This document shows, piece after piece, positions 32,801 to 45,589 of a DNA stretch of 64,000 nt. The notes below the pieces were generated by a model that saw only the letters and a list, made by a program, of their open reading frames with translations, was not told where the DNA came from and searched no databases. The stretch is from Clarkia xantiana subsp. parviflora (lineage: Eukaryota; Streptophyta; Magnoliopsida; Myrtales; Onagraceae). Location of the stretch: the NCBI GenBank assembly GCA_036873135.1, contig JAPTYO010000002.1, positions 41,097,452-41,161,451 of the forward strand, given 5' to 3'. A program made the translations under genes and the position numbers. How positions within the stretch are numbered: position 1 is the first letter of the stretch; each line of letters opens with the position of its first letter.

Positions 32801-33139
32801 CCTCACCAAGACCGGGTTAGCGACCCAAGTCTAGAATCGGAGCTCCTTGATGAACCTAGCATCGAGCAGCCTGCCCACCTCCTGCTGGATCGCGATAATC
32901 TTGTCCGCGCCCATCGGACGCCTCTTCTGCGCGATAGGCTTGATTGCGGGATCAATCTTCAGCTCGTGCACAATCACGTCGGGGCTGATTCCTGGCATAT
33001 CGCTCGGGGACCAGGCAAACAACTCCTTGAACTCCTTCAGGAGCTCGATCAATTCTCGGGCTCTTTCCTCCGACAAAGTAGACCCGATCTTCACTTTTCT
33101 TTGAGGTCCGTCAATCTCGACCTCTTTCAGATCCTCCAT
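29861..33139 (-). pseudogene. pol: Element 2 pol: RT, two RNase H domains, integrase
   Basis: Frame from the ATG at 33139, stopped once by TAG (32831-32833, after FIKELRF), then open from 32830 to 29861. RT: FMDAYSGYNQI and catalytic YVDDMLV. The first, gypsy RNase H is degenerate (LYLAVSE in place of the usual acidic site). The second RNase H has TDGSS, NNEADYEAL, CDANLIVNQ and EADALS, giving all four acidic residues. Integrase: H-x-H and CDACQ zinc site; the catalytic core has INDNGPPF and QTNGQVES, but the first Asp is Gly (WGIGLVGP, codon at 30692-30694). The C-terminus ends HLEKYHV. A TGA (33164-33166) separates it in frame from gag-protease. Confidence 0.95.
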
Positions 33140-33163
33140 GTGGGCGGGACGCCCAAACTCCTC

Positions 33164-35485
33164 TCAAGGGTCAGCATCAGTCTGAAGGACAGCCATAGCT
33201 TCCCTCCTTCTCCTTCGGGTGGCGTTAACATAACACTTTCTGGATGCCACCTGGTCACCCTTGACCTCCCCGACTCCATTGTCAGTCGGGAACTTCATCT
33301 TCTGGTGGACGGTCGAGGCGACTGCCATGAGAGGATTGATGGTGGTCCTTCCGATGATAGCATTGTACGTCCCCGTAGACTCCACCACGACGAAATCCAC
33401 GTTCCGCCTTTCCGCTTTCCACCCACTACCGAATTCCACCGGTAAGGTGATCATTCCCAGCGGATAGGAAGTAGAACCAGAGAATCCCACCATCGGGAAG
33501 TTCACCTGCGCCAAGTCCTTCTTCGTCTTTCCCATGGCTTCCAAGGCGTCCATGAACAGAATGTCGGAGGAGCTCCCTCCGTCTATCAGGATCCGCTTCA
33601 TCTCGAATCCATCCACATCCAAGGTCACGACCAAGGCATCATCGTGGGGGCTCTCCACGCCTATCAGATTCTCTGCTGAGAAAGAGATCACCATTTCTTC
33701 CTTCTTAGTCCACGATCGGGACCTCTTTCCTAACACCACGGCAGCAGATATTCGGGAAGCGTAATTCTCCCGAGAAGCGGAGGTATCACCTTCCGCCGCC
33801 ATTCCTCCGTGAATGACATTGATGGTTCCCCGCCTCTCCTTACGGGCACAGGAAGATTCCGGCTCAACCTTCTTCTTCTTTGGAGATCGATCACGGGACC
33901 TGGAACGAGACCGCGATCGAGTTTTGGAACGGGATCGGCACCGTCCCCCGCCTACAAACTCCTTAAGCTTCCCCTTCTGGATCAGCTTCTCTATCTCCTT
34001 CTTCAGCTCCCGACAGTTATCCGTGTCGTGACCATTAGCTCGGTGATACCGACAGTAACGATCAGAGCGACCTCCCAAGAATTCACCTTCTTTCCTCTGG
34101 GGGTATCGGACGAGACCCTGCCGATCCATCAACGCTAGCACGGCGGCCATCGAACTGTTGAGGGGAACGTGACGACCCTCTCGGTTATCCTTCCTCGGAG
34201 GACGCTTGTCCTCCCTTCTATCGGGGCGACCACGGCTCCTACTTCCCTCCGATTTGTCGTTCTCTTTGCGATCGTCCGACAGCTTGAACGATTGCTTTCC
34301 TCTTCCTGACTTCGGATGATCAAGCTCTCCGGCAGCAATCTTCGACTCCTGCACGTCGATTTGCTGCTTCACCCTCGCTTGCAAAGCTTCCATACTCCAC
34401 ACAACCTTCGCAGCCACACTATGCATCAGATCGGAACCATATGGGGCAGTTAGGTTCCGAAGGAAGGTGCGGATGGTCTCTCCCTCTGACATCTCCTCGT
34501 CGATCTCCGCGACACTAGCAGTGAACCGTTGGTAGTAATACGCCAACGATTCATCAGACCTCTGCACCACCTGGGTCAAAGACCTCACGCTCTTCAAGAG
34601 GCGCCTACGACCCTGATACTGCTTGATGAAGCGGTCGTGCATATCACTCCAGCAAGTAATACATCCCGGCGGTAGGCTGAAAAACCACGTCAAGGCCCTT
34701 TCTCCCAATGTGATCGGGAACAGCACACACACGATGTCATCATTCGCGGCCCTACCCATACAGGCCTGGACATGCCTCTGAACATGGCGAACTGGGTCCC
34801 CTTCACCATCGTACTCCTTGATGGTCGGAATACCTAGCCCTGGCGGGGCGACAATATCTATCAGCCGTGGAACAAAAGGATGAGTAGATCGATCCCTCAG
34901 CTCCGATGTCATATGTTTCTGGTCAACCATGCAGATGTTGACGATCTTCACCACCTGATCGGGGGTGATGGGGCCATTCAGGGGAATGTTCATGTGTTGC
35001 ACTGGTCCGGGACCGTCGACCACGAACCTTTCCGAATGCACGGGTTCCTTACCCCTATTCCTGGACTGAACCTCCTGTTCCTCTTGAACCTCCCTTGGAG
35101 GAGGTGGAGGCAACTCTTCCCTTCTCTTGGCAGCCTCTCTTCTGTCCAGAAGAGCCTCCATGGCCTCCTGGAACATGGGCATAGCATCTGCTACTGCCTT
35201 AGCCAACTCCGGGTTTGAGGAAGCACCTACCTCCCTCCGCGGGATTTCCTCTCTGTGCACCACCGGATTTGGAGGAGCATCCACCTCCCTTCTCGGGATA
35301 TCCTCCCTGTTCACCGCCGTGTCTCGGACTGAGACCTCGTGATCTTCACCATGCCCCCCCATGTGAGAAACAGCAGGGTGATCACCTTGTTCAGCAGCAC
35401 GCTCCGGCAACGCGGAATTCACGGTTCCAGCAGGGCGAGAACTGCTCGCCGGGACTTGCTTCTTCTGCTTGCCACCACCAGCCAT
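33164..35485 (-). CDS. gag: Element 2 gag-protease (773 aa)
   Basis: Start at the ATG of MAGGGKQKK (35485), which lies between primer site and gag; the frame is open further up into the LTR but that part is not expected to be translated. A charged, low-complexity N-terminus with repeated REEIPRREV words, then the gag domain (IKEYDGEGDPVRH... WFFSLPPG... YQGRRRLLKS... RTFLRNLTAPYG). An SR-like and Lys-rich linker. Knuckle YCRYHRANGHDTDNC. The C-terminal aspartic protease has ILIDGGSSSDILF near residue 630. The TGA at 33164-33166 interrupts what should continue in frame into pol. This could be a programmed stop, but the TAG in pol argues for decay. Confidence 0.93.
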   Translation of the reverse strand: MAGGGKQKKQVPASSSRPAGTVNSALPERAAEQGDHPAVSHMGGHGEDHEVSVRDTAVNREDIPRREVDAPPNPVVHREEIPRREVGASSNPELAKAVADAMPMFQEAMEALLDRREAAKRREELPPPPPREVQEEQEVQSRNRGKEPVHSERFVVDGPGPVQHMNIPLNGPITPDQVVKIVNICMVDQKHMTSELRDRSTHPFVPRLIDIVAPPGLGIPTIKEYDGEGDPVRHVQRHVQACMGRAANDDIVCVLFPITLGERALTWFFSLPPGCITCWSDMHDRFIKQYQGRRRLLKSVRSLTQVVQRSDESLAYYYQRFTASVAEIDEEMSEGETIRTFLRNLTAPYGSDLMHSVAAKVVWSMEALQARVKQQIDVQESKIAAGELDHPKSGRGKQSFKLSDDRKENDKSEGSRSRGRPDRREDKRPPRKDNREGRHVPLNSSMAAVLALMDRQGLVRYPQRKEGEFLGGRSDRYCRYHRANGHDTDNCRELKKEIEKLIQKGKLKEFVGGGRCRSRSKTRSRSRSRSRDRSPKKKKVEPESSCARKERRGTINVIHGGMAAEGDTSASRENYASRISAAVVLGKRSRSWTKKEEMVISFSAENLIGVESPHDDALVVTLDVDGFEMKRILIDGGSSSDILFMDALEAMGKTKKDLAQVNFPMVGFSGSTSYPLGMITLPVEFGSGWKAERRNVDFVVVESTGTYNAIIGRTTINPLMAVASTVHQKMKFPTDNGVGEVKGDQVASRKCYVNATRRRRREAMAVLQTDADP

Positions 35486-35527
35486 CGATCTAGTAGAAAC
35501 TATTGTGACTTTTTGTAAGTTTCCCAC

Positions 35528-35539
35528 AGACGGCGCCAA
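35528..35539 (-). other. Primer binding site of element 2
   Basis: Read on the minus strand this is TTGGCGCCGTCT, immediately after the LTR end. It matches the site in element 1 and fits tRNA-Asp. Confidence 0.8.
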
Positions 35540-36276
35540 TGTTGGATCACGGTCAAAGCTCCGGTAAGTTCTTGACGGAAAACCTGAACTCCTTGGCTCC
35601 GCGTAATCCTGCAAAAAGGGATGATCCGGGTGGTAACCCAGAATCCCTCTCCGATGCTTAAATGAGAGTTTGAACGATGGGGTGGATAGCAAAAGTCTAA
35701 GTTCGTATTAGAGAATGTGTGTTCTGAGGTAACTTCCTCATTTATATAGGAGGAGAAGTTACCTCAGTTACCTGTAACCGCGCCTGGCAGTTTACCCACG
35801 TTCCGTATATCTCGTTCAAGATTCCATGTATCTCGCCCCACGCTCCGCGTATCTCGCCCACGCTCCGCGTATCTCGGGCACGCCCTGCGTATCTCGGGGG
35901 AGTTTATCCATATCTTAACCGTTTCCCCACTACTCTATCTAGTAGGCGGGTTTCTTGGTCTTATCCTCTGATCACAAGTCCCGATCCATATCGGGGACTC
36001 CAGAGTTGTCTCATTCTAGGTCACCACCCAGGACCCCTCGTCCCACGGGACAGGGTCAGCATTCTCGGGGCTTTATTATCGAGACCTTCTCAAAGGCATA
36101 TCGGGTCCTACTCAGAGGCTTCTCGTCGGGAGTATTCAATTCATATATCGGGACCGATCTCGTCGGGACCCTTCATACTGGGCTTCTGGGCCTTCCATGC
36201 CTTTCACGAGGCCCACTAAGCTTACCCGCCGTTTATTGACAGTTAACGGGGCTAACGATTACATCGGAACCCATCA
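35540..36276 (-). repeat. 5' LTR of element 2
   Basis: 737 bp, same ends as the 3' LTR. The minus-strand TATA sits near 35740-35750. A fragment of a related LTR occurs in plus orientation at 1756-2043. Confidence 0.95.
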
Positions 36277-36673
36277 ATTTCTACTTTCCAAGTAAACTAT
36301 CACATGCAGCTACATCCTCAACATTCAGGCATACGTGTCATACATGAAAACTTCCACATCAATAATGCATATTTGGCGACTGGCTTTTGTTTTTAAAACA
36401 TTAAAAATATTAGGGGCTGACTTGCAATTCATGCTTACAATTAATCATGCGTGTTTCTAGACATGAATCCTAGGCAATCACAACCATCACAGCATGTCTG
36501 TCCTAATGCACAAACCATATATTTAACCAGGACTCCTCCCCCAACATCCAACTAGTTTGACGTAATCAAGACAATAGTTCTAATAAATATATGTGACGAA
36601 AAGTAAAAAATTTCTATTCAGCCCTCTAATTAATCCAGTCCCTAAATCATGCATTTCCGAGATCCATCCCCAT
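36277..36673 (-). mobile_element. Leader of copia B beyond element 2
   Basis: Begins with the right ATTTC duplicate. It resembles 24561-25025 in composition and in CATGCATAC-type words. No coding content. Ends with CCCAT, the left target duplicate of the next solo LTR. Confidence 0.5.
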
Positions 36674-38590
<1,917 letters not shown>

Positions 38591-38595
38591 CCCAT

Positions 38596-39220
38596 AATCG
38601 AAACTAGGCATTAAGGTGTAATTAAAAATATGAAAGTTTTAAACCTTCGAGCACTGTGTAGACTTATAAAGTTCAAAAACATTTGGATTTTAAAACTTGA
38701 CCATCCTATTTTATTAATTGACTTGAATTTGATTTTGAAAATCCGGTTCAGTTCAGTCAATTCCGGTCCGGTTCGGTTCGGTCCAGTAAATCTAGTTCGG
38801 TTCGGTCCGGTTTTATTTCAAAATTTGGTTCGGTCCGAACCGGTCCAATAAAATAGGGTTCGCTTCAACACAGGAAACCGGTCCGGTTAGGTCAACTTAG
38901 TTACCCCAGCTCGACTCAATCCGGCTAGGTCGAACCGATTAAGAAAATCCGGTTTGGTTTTATTCCTATCTGGTTTAGCAAATTGGACCGGCCCATTAAT
39001 CACATAGGGTTGGGCCGAAATAATCTTGTGGGCTAAGTAGGGTTTTAAAGACCACTAAAAACCTAAATTAGCCTCCAAGAATTATTAACTATATAAAATA
39101 ATATCCAATATTGCATATATATATATAAATCGGCACACATCTATATATATATATATATATTTATTATCAAGATTCTATCTATAAGATGTAAATCAATCAA
39201 CAATATATAAATTTCGGCCC

Positions 39221-39256
<36 letters not shown>

Positions 39257-39730
39257 TTATTTATTGTCAATATCTTTAATAAGGAAACAAACATACTGAC
39301 AATATATTTTCTTAATCTTTTATGTAACTAAATCTATCAATAATATCTCAATCCCTATAAATAAGCTAGATATATTGATAGTTATATATATTTTCATATA
39401 TTTAATGTGAACCTATCATTATGTTTCCAATTATAGACATGTTGTTACCTTTAATAAAAAAAATATTAAAATATAGTAAACAATATTCTAGACCTATTTC
39501 GGCTTAAACTTCTAACTTGGGGCCTAAGAAATTTAAAAAATTTCACCTTGTAACTCCTATAGGTTTCAGCCGAAAACACCAAATTGGAAACAAGTGGTCA
39601 AATTTCAATATCAAATTTTACTAAGATCTACAATCCAATGTTTGATTTAGAAAAAAGTCCCCTTTTTCTTGAAGATCATGAACATCAAATTTTACTAAGA
39701 ACATCATGAAAATTTCGGCACACCCATCAA
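38596..39730. other. AT-rich sequence without recognised features
   Basis: Contains GGTTCGGTTCGGTCC-type short repeats (38745-38890), AT dinucleotide runs (about 39117-39130, 39143-39162, 39223-39252) and short inverted stretches. No frame above 75 codons with plausible content and no homology to other parts of the window. It may be host intergenic DNA or an unrecognised transposon. Confidence 0.5.
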
Positions 39731-40542
39731 AGTGTTGGAGTATCTTGCAGTGTTTGCGCATGCGTGTGCCTTGCGGAGTAAGCGCGTATGCGTCTCATGC
39801 AGTGTATGCACATACTCGCGTTTTTGGGAACCGAAGCCGACGGGGTGTCGGGTCCGGTACATATGCAGGGATGTGTCTCGGGTCTTTAGTATGCCGGGTC
39901 TCCGCACGTGTCCAAGTCAGGCGTCTCCGTATACCTGCACAAAGGGAGTTATCGCACACCATGCGGGGGGGGGGGGGGTGGTGGAGTGCGATGAACCCTC
40001 TCCAATGCTTAAATTAGACGTCTTAGAGAGAGAAAGATAGAGAGAGGTCAGAGCTCCCTTTGCCAACTTAGTTTGAAATGAATGATCAAGGCCCCTATTT
40101 ATAGGAAACCTTGGAATCAGATCGGGTTTTGAACGGTCCAACGTCGGTTTAGTGTAAAATACGAACCGGGTGTGGAAGCGAGTAAAGTTGACATCGGGAA
40201 GGTCCGCACGTGTAGTGTATACGTAAGAGTTTGCACGTTACCGAGAGGGACGATCCGGACCACACCGGCGTATCGCGACAATCCGGTGTGGTCCGGGTTG
40301 TCGGGACTATCCGGAGGTTCAAATTGTCGCGCAACCTGGACCTAGGTCAGGATTGTTTAACAATTAGGACCCGGTCCGGATTGTGGCGACAATCCGGATG
40401 AGGTTTTTAGCCCGGAACGTGCACGCGCGCATCCCGAATCTTTTCCAAACTTGCGGGTTTATAATTTGAATCGCTGGTGGGTTTGACGTGTAAACGAAAT
40501 TCTATAATATAAAACGAACCTGAATCAGACGTATACCCATCA
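39731..40542 (-). repeat. 3' LTR of element 3, truncated at its 3' end
   Basis: Matches 55139-55929 of the partner LTR from GTGTTGGAGTATCTTGCAG to ACCCATCA but lacks its first 190 plus-strand bases, so the outer end was deleted. A 14-base G run is at 39965-39978. Hairpin at 40255-40296 with 14-bp arms. Minus TATA within CCTATTTATAGG (40097-40108). Confidence 0.8.
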
Positions 40543-41160
40543 TTTTCCCCCGAGTCAAGTGGTTGCGCGGCCCCTGCTTGACTCTATTTTCGATACAGTA
40601 TACGTTCGATTTAAGTTCGGGTGTTACCTCGAGGTGGACTTACTATCCGTTGGTGTGTGGGTCTTTCTATTGCGTGTCGCTCATTTTGTTTGAGCGGGAG
40701 TGGTCACTACTGCCGACATGGTTAGTGTAGCAAGTGTACGTGTATGACATGTACATATATAATAATGTATGTCTATGTAGGCAATCATGGATACGAATGC
40801 TAACATGTGTACGAATATGGAATACGCACATACGTGAGTCGGCACTTGACGTGCAATGCCATGAAATTAAATCATGTAAGTATGGGCATGTATATATGCG
40901 ATGACATGGGTATAAGTACATATGTGCCAGGATTATAATAATAAACACATGACATGGATATGCAAACGCGTGAACGTATATGTAGACGTTCATATGTATG
41001 CCCAGGTATGCAAGCATGAGTATATGCTAGGGAATTCCCTCAAAAGAGTTAGAAAAAATATGGAGAGGATAGGATATTACCCATACATCTATATAAGGGA
41101 GTGTGTATGTGAGTGTCTCCATACTTAGTCTCCACATATTGGAATTGGTTTCCTCCCTAT
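40543..41160 (+). promoter_or_regulatory. Upstream region of the element 3 antisense gene
   Basis: Follows the purine tract and is homologous to 61684-62300 of element 5. It contains TATATAA (41090-41096) followed by CCATACTTAGTCTCC, a pair conserved in element 5 (62216-62256). It is a plausible promoter for the plus strand, opposite to the retroelement transcript. Confidence 0.5.
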
Positions 41161-41530
41161 TGCTTGATGGAAGAAACCGTAACTGCTAACATAGTAAGTG
41201 CATCGAGCATGCGTGTATAGCAAATACATATGTAGTCATGTAAGCGTATGTACATAACATAGACGTAAATGTTGACATGTATGCGAACATGGTATACGCG
41301 TGTATGCGAGCAGACGCGCGATATGTAATGACATGGAATTAACGATGTGAACATGGGAATATGTATGCAATGATATAAGTGTAGATATATGCGCAACAAT
41401 GTTGTGGTAACAGTCACATGTCATGTATATGCAAACGTGCATATGTAAGTGTGTATATGTAAGCATGAGTGTATGCTATAGAATCATAAAAAGAGTTAGA
41501 AAAAAATAAGGAGACGTACACCTTCATACT
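40690..41530. repeat. Tandem duplication of a CATG/TATG-rich segment
   Basis: 40690-41060 and 41165-41500 are diverged copies, both ending AAAAGAGTTAGAAAAA. Element 5 has a single copy (61850-62190). The sequence is made of alternating purine-pyrimidine words such as TATGTACAT and GCGTGTATGC. Confidence 0.75.
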
Positions 41531-41559
41531 CACACTATACAAATGAGTATGTGTTACGG

Positions 41560-42800
41560 ACGCGCAGGTCCTGAGATTGCGGGACGCCATGCTCCCGCCG
41601 CATCATTGACGAACGCCTCATAATAGGAGTATGTTTGCCACGTATATATCGAGAGACGAGGCCTTTGTCGATATAGTATTGCCCCCGGAGTGGGAGTTTT
41701 GTAGTGACGTAGCCGGGTACGCGCGTATATGTTTCGTATAGGTGCATAGATCATATAGGTGTATGTAGCTGCCAGTTCGAACAATAGGCGTACTAGCCCT
41801 TTAGTTGCGAGGTGTTAGGCCTCCGACGTGTTGTCGATGAACGTCCCATGATGGACATGTGTTGGGTCGCGCAAACGCGCGTAGTGTTGGGTCGCGCAGA
41901 TGTGCGTAGTTCCGTGTAGGCTGTATAAGTGTCGGGATGAGGCCCTTACTGACATAGAGTTTCCCCCGTATAGAGGATGTTCGTTACGTAGTAGTTGTGA
42001 ACTTTTAAGTCCGTAGGTGTTGAGTTTCCCCCGCAGTGGGGGTGTTCGCCATGTAGCTGTCTTAGACGCGGGGTGTTGACCCTTGTGCCGACTGCTACTT
42101 GGGTTTTCCAAGGTTGGATGCATTCAGCGACTGCTACTTGATGTTTCCCTGGTAGGGAGAAGGTCAGAGGTCGACGAGGCGATGTACCGTTCCATGTCGT
42201 TGGTTAGAGGTCGGCGAGGCGACGTGCCTATCCATGTTGTTGCCGCTACTTGGTGTTTTCAAAGAAGAGTGCATCATGCGACCGCTACTTGGTTGTAGAT
42301 ATGTTGCTGTGACGCACATACATGAAAGTCGTTTGGCGATTTAAGGAAATAATAGCCACTTAGAGGTGCGTGGATATGATAGCCATTTAGCAGTGTGCAA
42401 ACCTGATAGCTGCATAGAGATGTGTGGACATGATAGCCACTTGGTGTATCCGTTAGGTGCTTTGTATGTGAGGTGGTAGATCTTTCATTGACGTGTCGTC
42501 GTGTGTGCGCAGTGTTGCACTTGGGGCTTATACTTAGAATTTGGAAGCAGATCGTTTCCCCTTCTCGATGTGTTGAAATGTGCGCGCGCTGCGCAAAGTG
42601 TCTCCGTACTTAGTTTCTGAATGGGAGGTGTAACTCCTCATTCTTGGTGTGTTGACGCACGCGTGCTGCACTTTGCATCTCTATACTTAGCTTTCAAACG
42701 TGAGGTGTTGCTCCCCCTCTTATTGCGTTGACGCGCGCGTGCTATACGTTTGGTATGGTAGTCCCTGCGAATCTCGCAAACTGGCGATCTTAGAGTAACG
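41560..42800 (+). other. Repetitive, non-coding part of element 3
   Basis: Short dispersed repeats: CCCCCG-TATAGAGGATGTTCG words, CCGCTACTTGG words (42085-42295) and ATGATAGCCACTT words every 35-45 bp (42345-42445). It lies where the N-terminal exon of the antisense gene would be expected from elements 1 and 2, but that domain is not recognisable. Confidence 0.5.
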
Positions 42801-42838
42801 GTGTTACACTATGACTTTTTACGACTTCCTGTTTGTAG

Positions 42839-44151
42839 GCCGTTCCTCCAATGTGACGAATCGCGTTGTTGCTGTTGCGGACACTCTGCCTCGTTTTAAA
42901 ACCAAAGGAGCTGACTCTGAGGTGCGTCCCTCGAGTGATCCCAAGCGGTCGAATTATGGCAGTGGTGAGGCGTCGAACGTTAAGGGTCAGGCTCGCGCGC
43001 CTGCTATGTCTGCCCCCGGTCCAGGGACCAGACCTTGGAGGAGAGGTCTCCTTGTTAAGTTGTGTAACTTGCCTTTATTTTCTTGATATAATTTGATGTT
43101 TGGGCCTTCTTGTTTATCTTTGTGTGTGTTTATAGGTATTGCGCACCTTGCCGCACTCACCTGGGCTGACTTGGTTCGTCCTACCAAGGACGCTATAACT
43201 GGTGGGGAGTGGGCGCCCTTTGCTTGTTGGGGGGCCACGTTTTTCCAAAGGTACCCGCCTGGCTACTCCTGAGGTGGGAGTGCATGTGTTCCGGCAGGTT
43301 ATTCCTCTTGTCGATTGAAGGGTTCGTCCCAGCCACCTGAGGATGCGCACTCGTATGCTGAGGGTGCGATGACATGTCTTGCGCCTGTAGGTATTCATCC
43401 TTACTCTTTTATAACTTGTCTTTCTTCCTTTGTGATTGAACACACGGAGGAGAAGAAGGCACTCCGTGAGAAGTGCGACATGGTATGTCGTGAGTTGGCG
43501 AGCAAAAAGGAGAAGGCACGCTTCTTGGATTCGAAGATTGCTGTCTTGGAGGCGGGAACCTCATCTCGTCAGGCTCGAGTTGTTGTACTCGAGTCTTATG
43601 TAGCGGCCCTTCAAAAGTAGGTTGTTGAGGATAGTGAGGCGCACGGCGTTGCCTTGCAAGCTGTGGAGGAGAAGGCCTATGTGGCAGGCAAGGTTGATGG
43701 TGTGGTAGAGTACAATAACTTGGAGTCCCATATGACTGAGATTCGGCCAGGTGCTAACGACTTGTTGTACGACTCCATCGAGGTCTTTATTGAATAGGTA
43801 TATACTTTTGCCCCCGATTTCCGCTTTGATCAGTTGGGTGTATATGCCACGTTTTCCACTGGGCATGTAGCTGCCTTACGTCTTAGAGATGGGATTGTTC
43901 CCCCGTCTGTTGTGGCGAATACCCCCCATATTTCTGAGGCGCCTGCCCTTATGATTATTGAGGCGGATGCCCCCTAGGACGTTGAGGCGACTGCCTCATG
44001 GGGTGTTGTGGCTGATATTAGCCTGTATGAATTGGTATTTGATTATGATGGTGAGTTGAGTATCGTGGTGTGGGCTCCCATGGATGAGGTTGTAGCCGAT
44101 GCATGCGGTGATGCTGATGTTGTCGATGTTCCTGACGTGGTGTCGGGTTGA
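42839..44151 (+). pseudogene. Antisense gene remnant of element 3
   Basis: An exon starts after the acceptor TGTTTGTAG (42838) with RSSNVTNRVVAVADTL, matching RSPLVTERVVSVGRDS of element 1. A candidate intron is at about 43045-43135. Then LTWADLVRPTKDAITGGEWAPFA, matching LTDEDVIGSEWTPFA, followed after a gap by the coiled coil (EEKKALREKCDMVCREL) and a C-terminal YTFAPDFRFDQLGVYATF segment that matches element 1 and 4. Several stops (for example at about 43618 and 43797) and shifts break it. The reading order confirms homology. Confidence 0.75.
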
Positions 44152-44429
44152 TCGTTGGTTTCATATTGAACCTTTGTATATAGTTTTGGTTCCCCGTGTC
44201 GGGTTGAGGTTGCACTTGGGGTGTTGTCCCTTTGAACCTTTTATGCATATGTTTTGATGCTTTGCTTTCATGATTGTCCATGTGGTGTGGACTATAGAGT
44301 AGAGTTGAGACTCCTCCTCTTGTTGGATGTAGCATCCGTAGTTGTTGTTAGGAGACATATTTTCCTGCATTGCACGCCCCTCTTGGTTATACAAAGGCAT
44401 GGCGAAATGGATATGTGTTAAACACATGC

Positions 44430-45589
44430 GTTGTATGCTTGCTGTATTTCATGGGTAGTAACGCGCAAGACTTTAGAGCGACGCTTAGCATTTATGGGTA
44501 GTAATGCGTAAGGCCCTTGTCCCGGCACTTGGCATTTATGAGTAGTAATGCACAAGACCTTTGATTGACCCTTGGCATTTATGAGTAGTAATGCGCATGA
44601 CCCGTACATACACGTGAATGTGTCGTCTTGACGAGGCAAAACCTTAGATTTTACTGTCTCTTAGTCCACTCTAAGGCGACGTTGTCACAAGACGCTACTT
44701 GTCAGTTTGATGCGTTTTTCCATCTGTTAGTTGGAAACACCCCGCGTAACGTTGTTGCAAGGTGTTCTGTTGGCTAACCCAGTTACTTGCCCTGCGATGC
44801 TAGTAAGCCTCCACTTTGTTAATCAAAGGGACGTGACAGAGGTCGTGTAGTACGCCTTGTAGTTTATACCGTCTTTTAGGTCGTTCCAAAGCGACGTTGT
44901 AGCAAGACACGACTTGCCAATTTTGAAAGTGTTTTGATCCGCTACTTGGGTATCCCCCGTTATAGCGTTTATGCGAGGTGTTCCTTGGCTAGTCCTTGTA
45001 CTAACTTTTCGATGCTACTACACCTCTACCTGGTTATTCCAGGGGGCTGTACAAGTTCGTATTACACGACTTGTAGTTTTTTCCGTCTCTTGGGACATTC
45101 CAAGGCGACGTTGTAGCAAGACACTACTTGCATAGTTGGAGTATTTTGTTTCTGTTATTTGTTCATGGACAAGATAACGTTTTACAAGACTCAACTTGTA
45201 TGTTTGGTGAGTTTTGCATGACGGCGATGGTAGGATATGCTCCTACCGGCGTAGAAAGGTAGTACATAATAATGAACACTACTTGTGGGTAGTAATAGGT
45301 TCACATGGAGTTGCCCTCGTAAAGAGGATGTCGCACCATGTTTCATGGGGTTGCTCTCGTATAGAGGATGTCGCACCATGTATTGTGGGGGTGAATCATG
45401 CCCAAGTGTTTAGTAATCTATACAGGGTGTCATTTTCCTCAGTAAGATGTCATGGGGTTGCCCTCGTATAGAGGATGTCGCGCCATGTAAATGTGTGGGT
45501 TGCCCTCATATAGAGGATGTCGCACCACGTAGTAAATGATTACCTCTTGGTTGAAAAATCCAAGGAATGGTTGTTGTAATCATGGGGTT
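44430..45589. repeat. Tandem repeats of element 3, three unit types
   Basis: 44445-44605: three units of about 60 bp with ATGAGTAGTAATGCGC. 44640-45170: three units of about 200 bp with GCGACGTTGTAGCAAGAC. 45300-45540: units with TTGCCCTCGTATAGAGGATG followed by CGCACCATG. The last type resumes at 46206 on the other side of the solo LTR. Confidence 0.75.

Larger units (their letters stand above)
25026..36276 (-). mobile_element. Element 2: Tat-lineage Ty3/gypsy retrotransposon, 11.25 kb
   Basis: Target duplicates ATTTC (25021-25025 and 36277-36281). The two 737-bp LTRs differ at about eleven positions by eye, some 1.5 %, so the insertion is recent. Minus-strand order: 5' LTR, primer site, gag-protease, RT, gypsy RNase H, second RNase H, integrase, tandem array, antisense gene, polypurine site, 3' LTR. 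The second RNase H before integrase is diagnostic of the plant Tat lineage. Two in-frame stops and one lost integrase Asp make it defective. Confidence 0.96.

Noticed and set aside
33164..33166. TGA between gag-protease and pol as a programmed readthrough stop
   Set aside because: A second in-frame stop (TAG at 32831) and a catalytic integrase change show general decay. Not excluded without other copies.
38596..39730. Possible host gene or promoter
   Set aside because: No open frame of useful length, no splice-like pattern and strong AT repeats; left as unexplained sequence.
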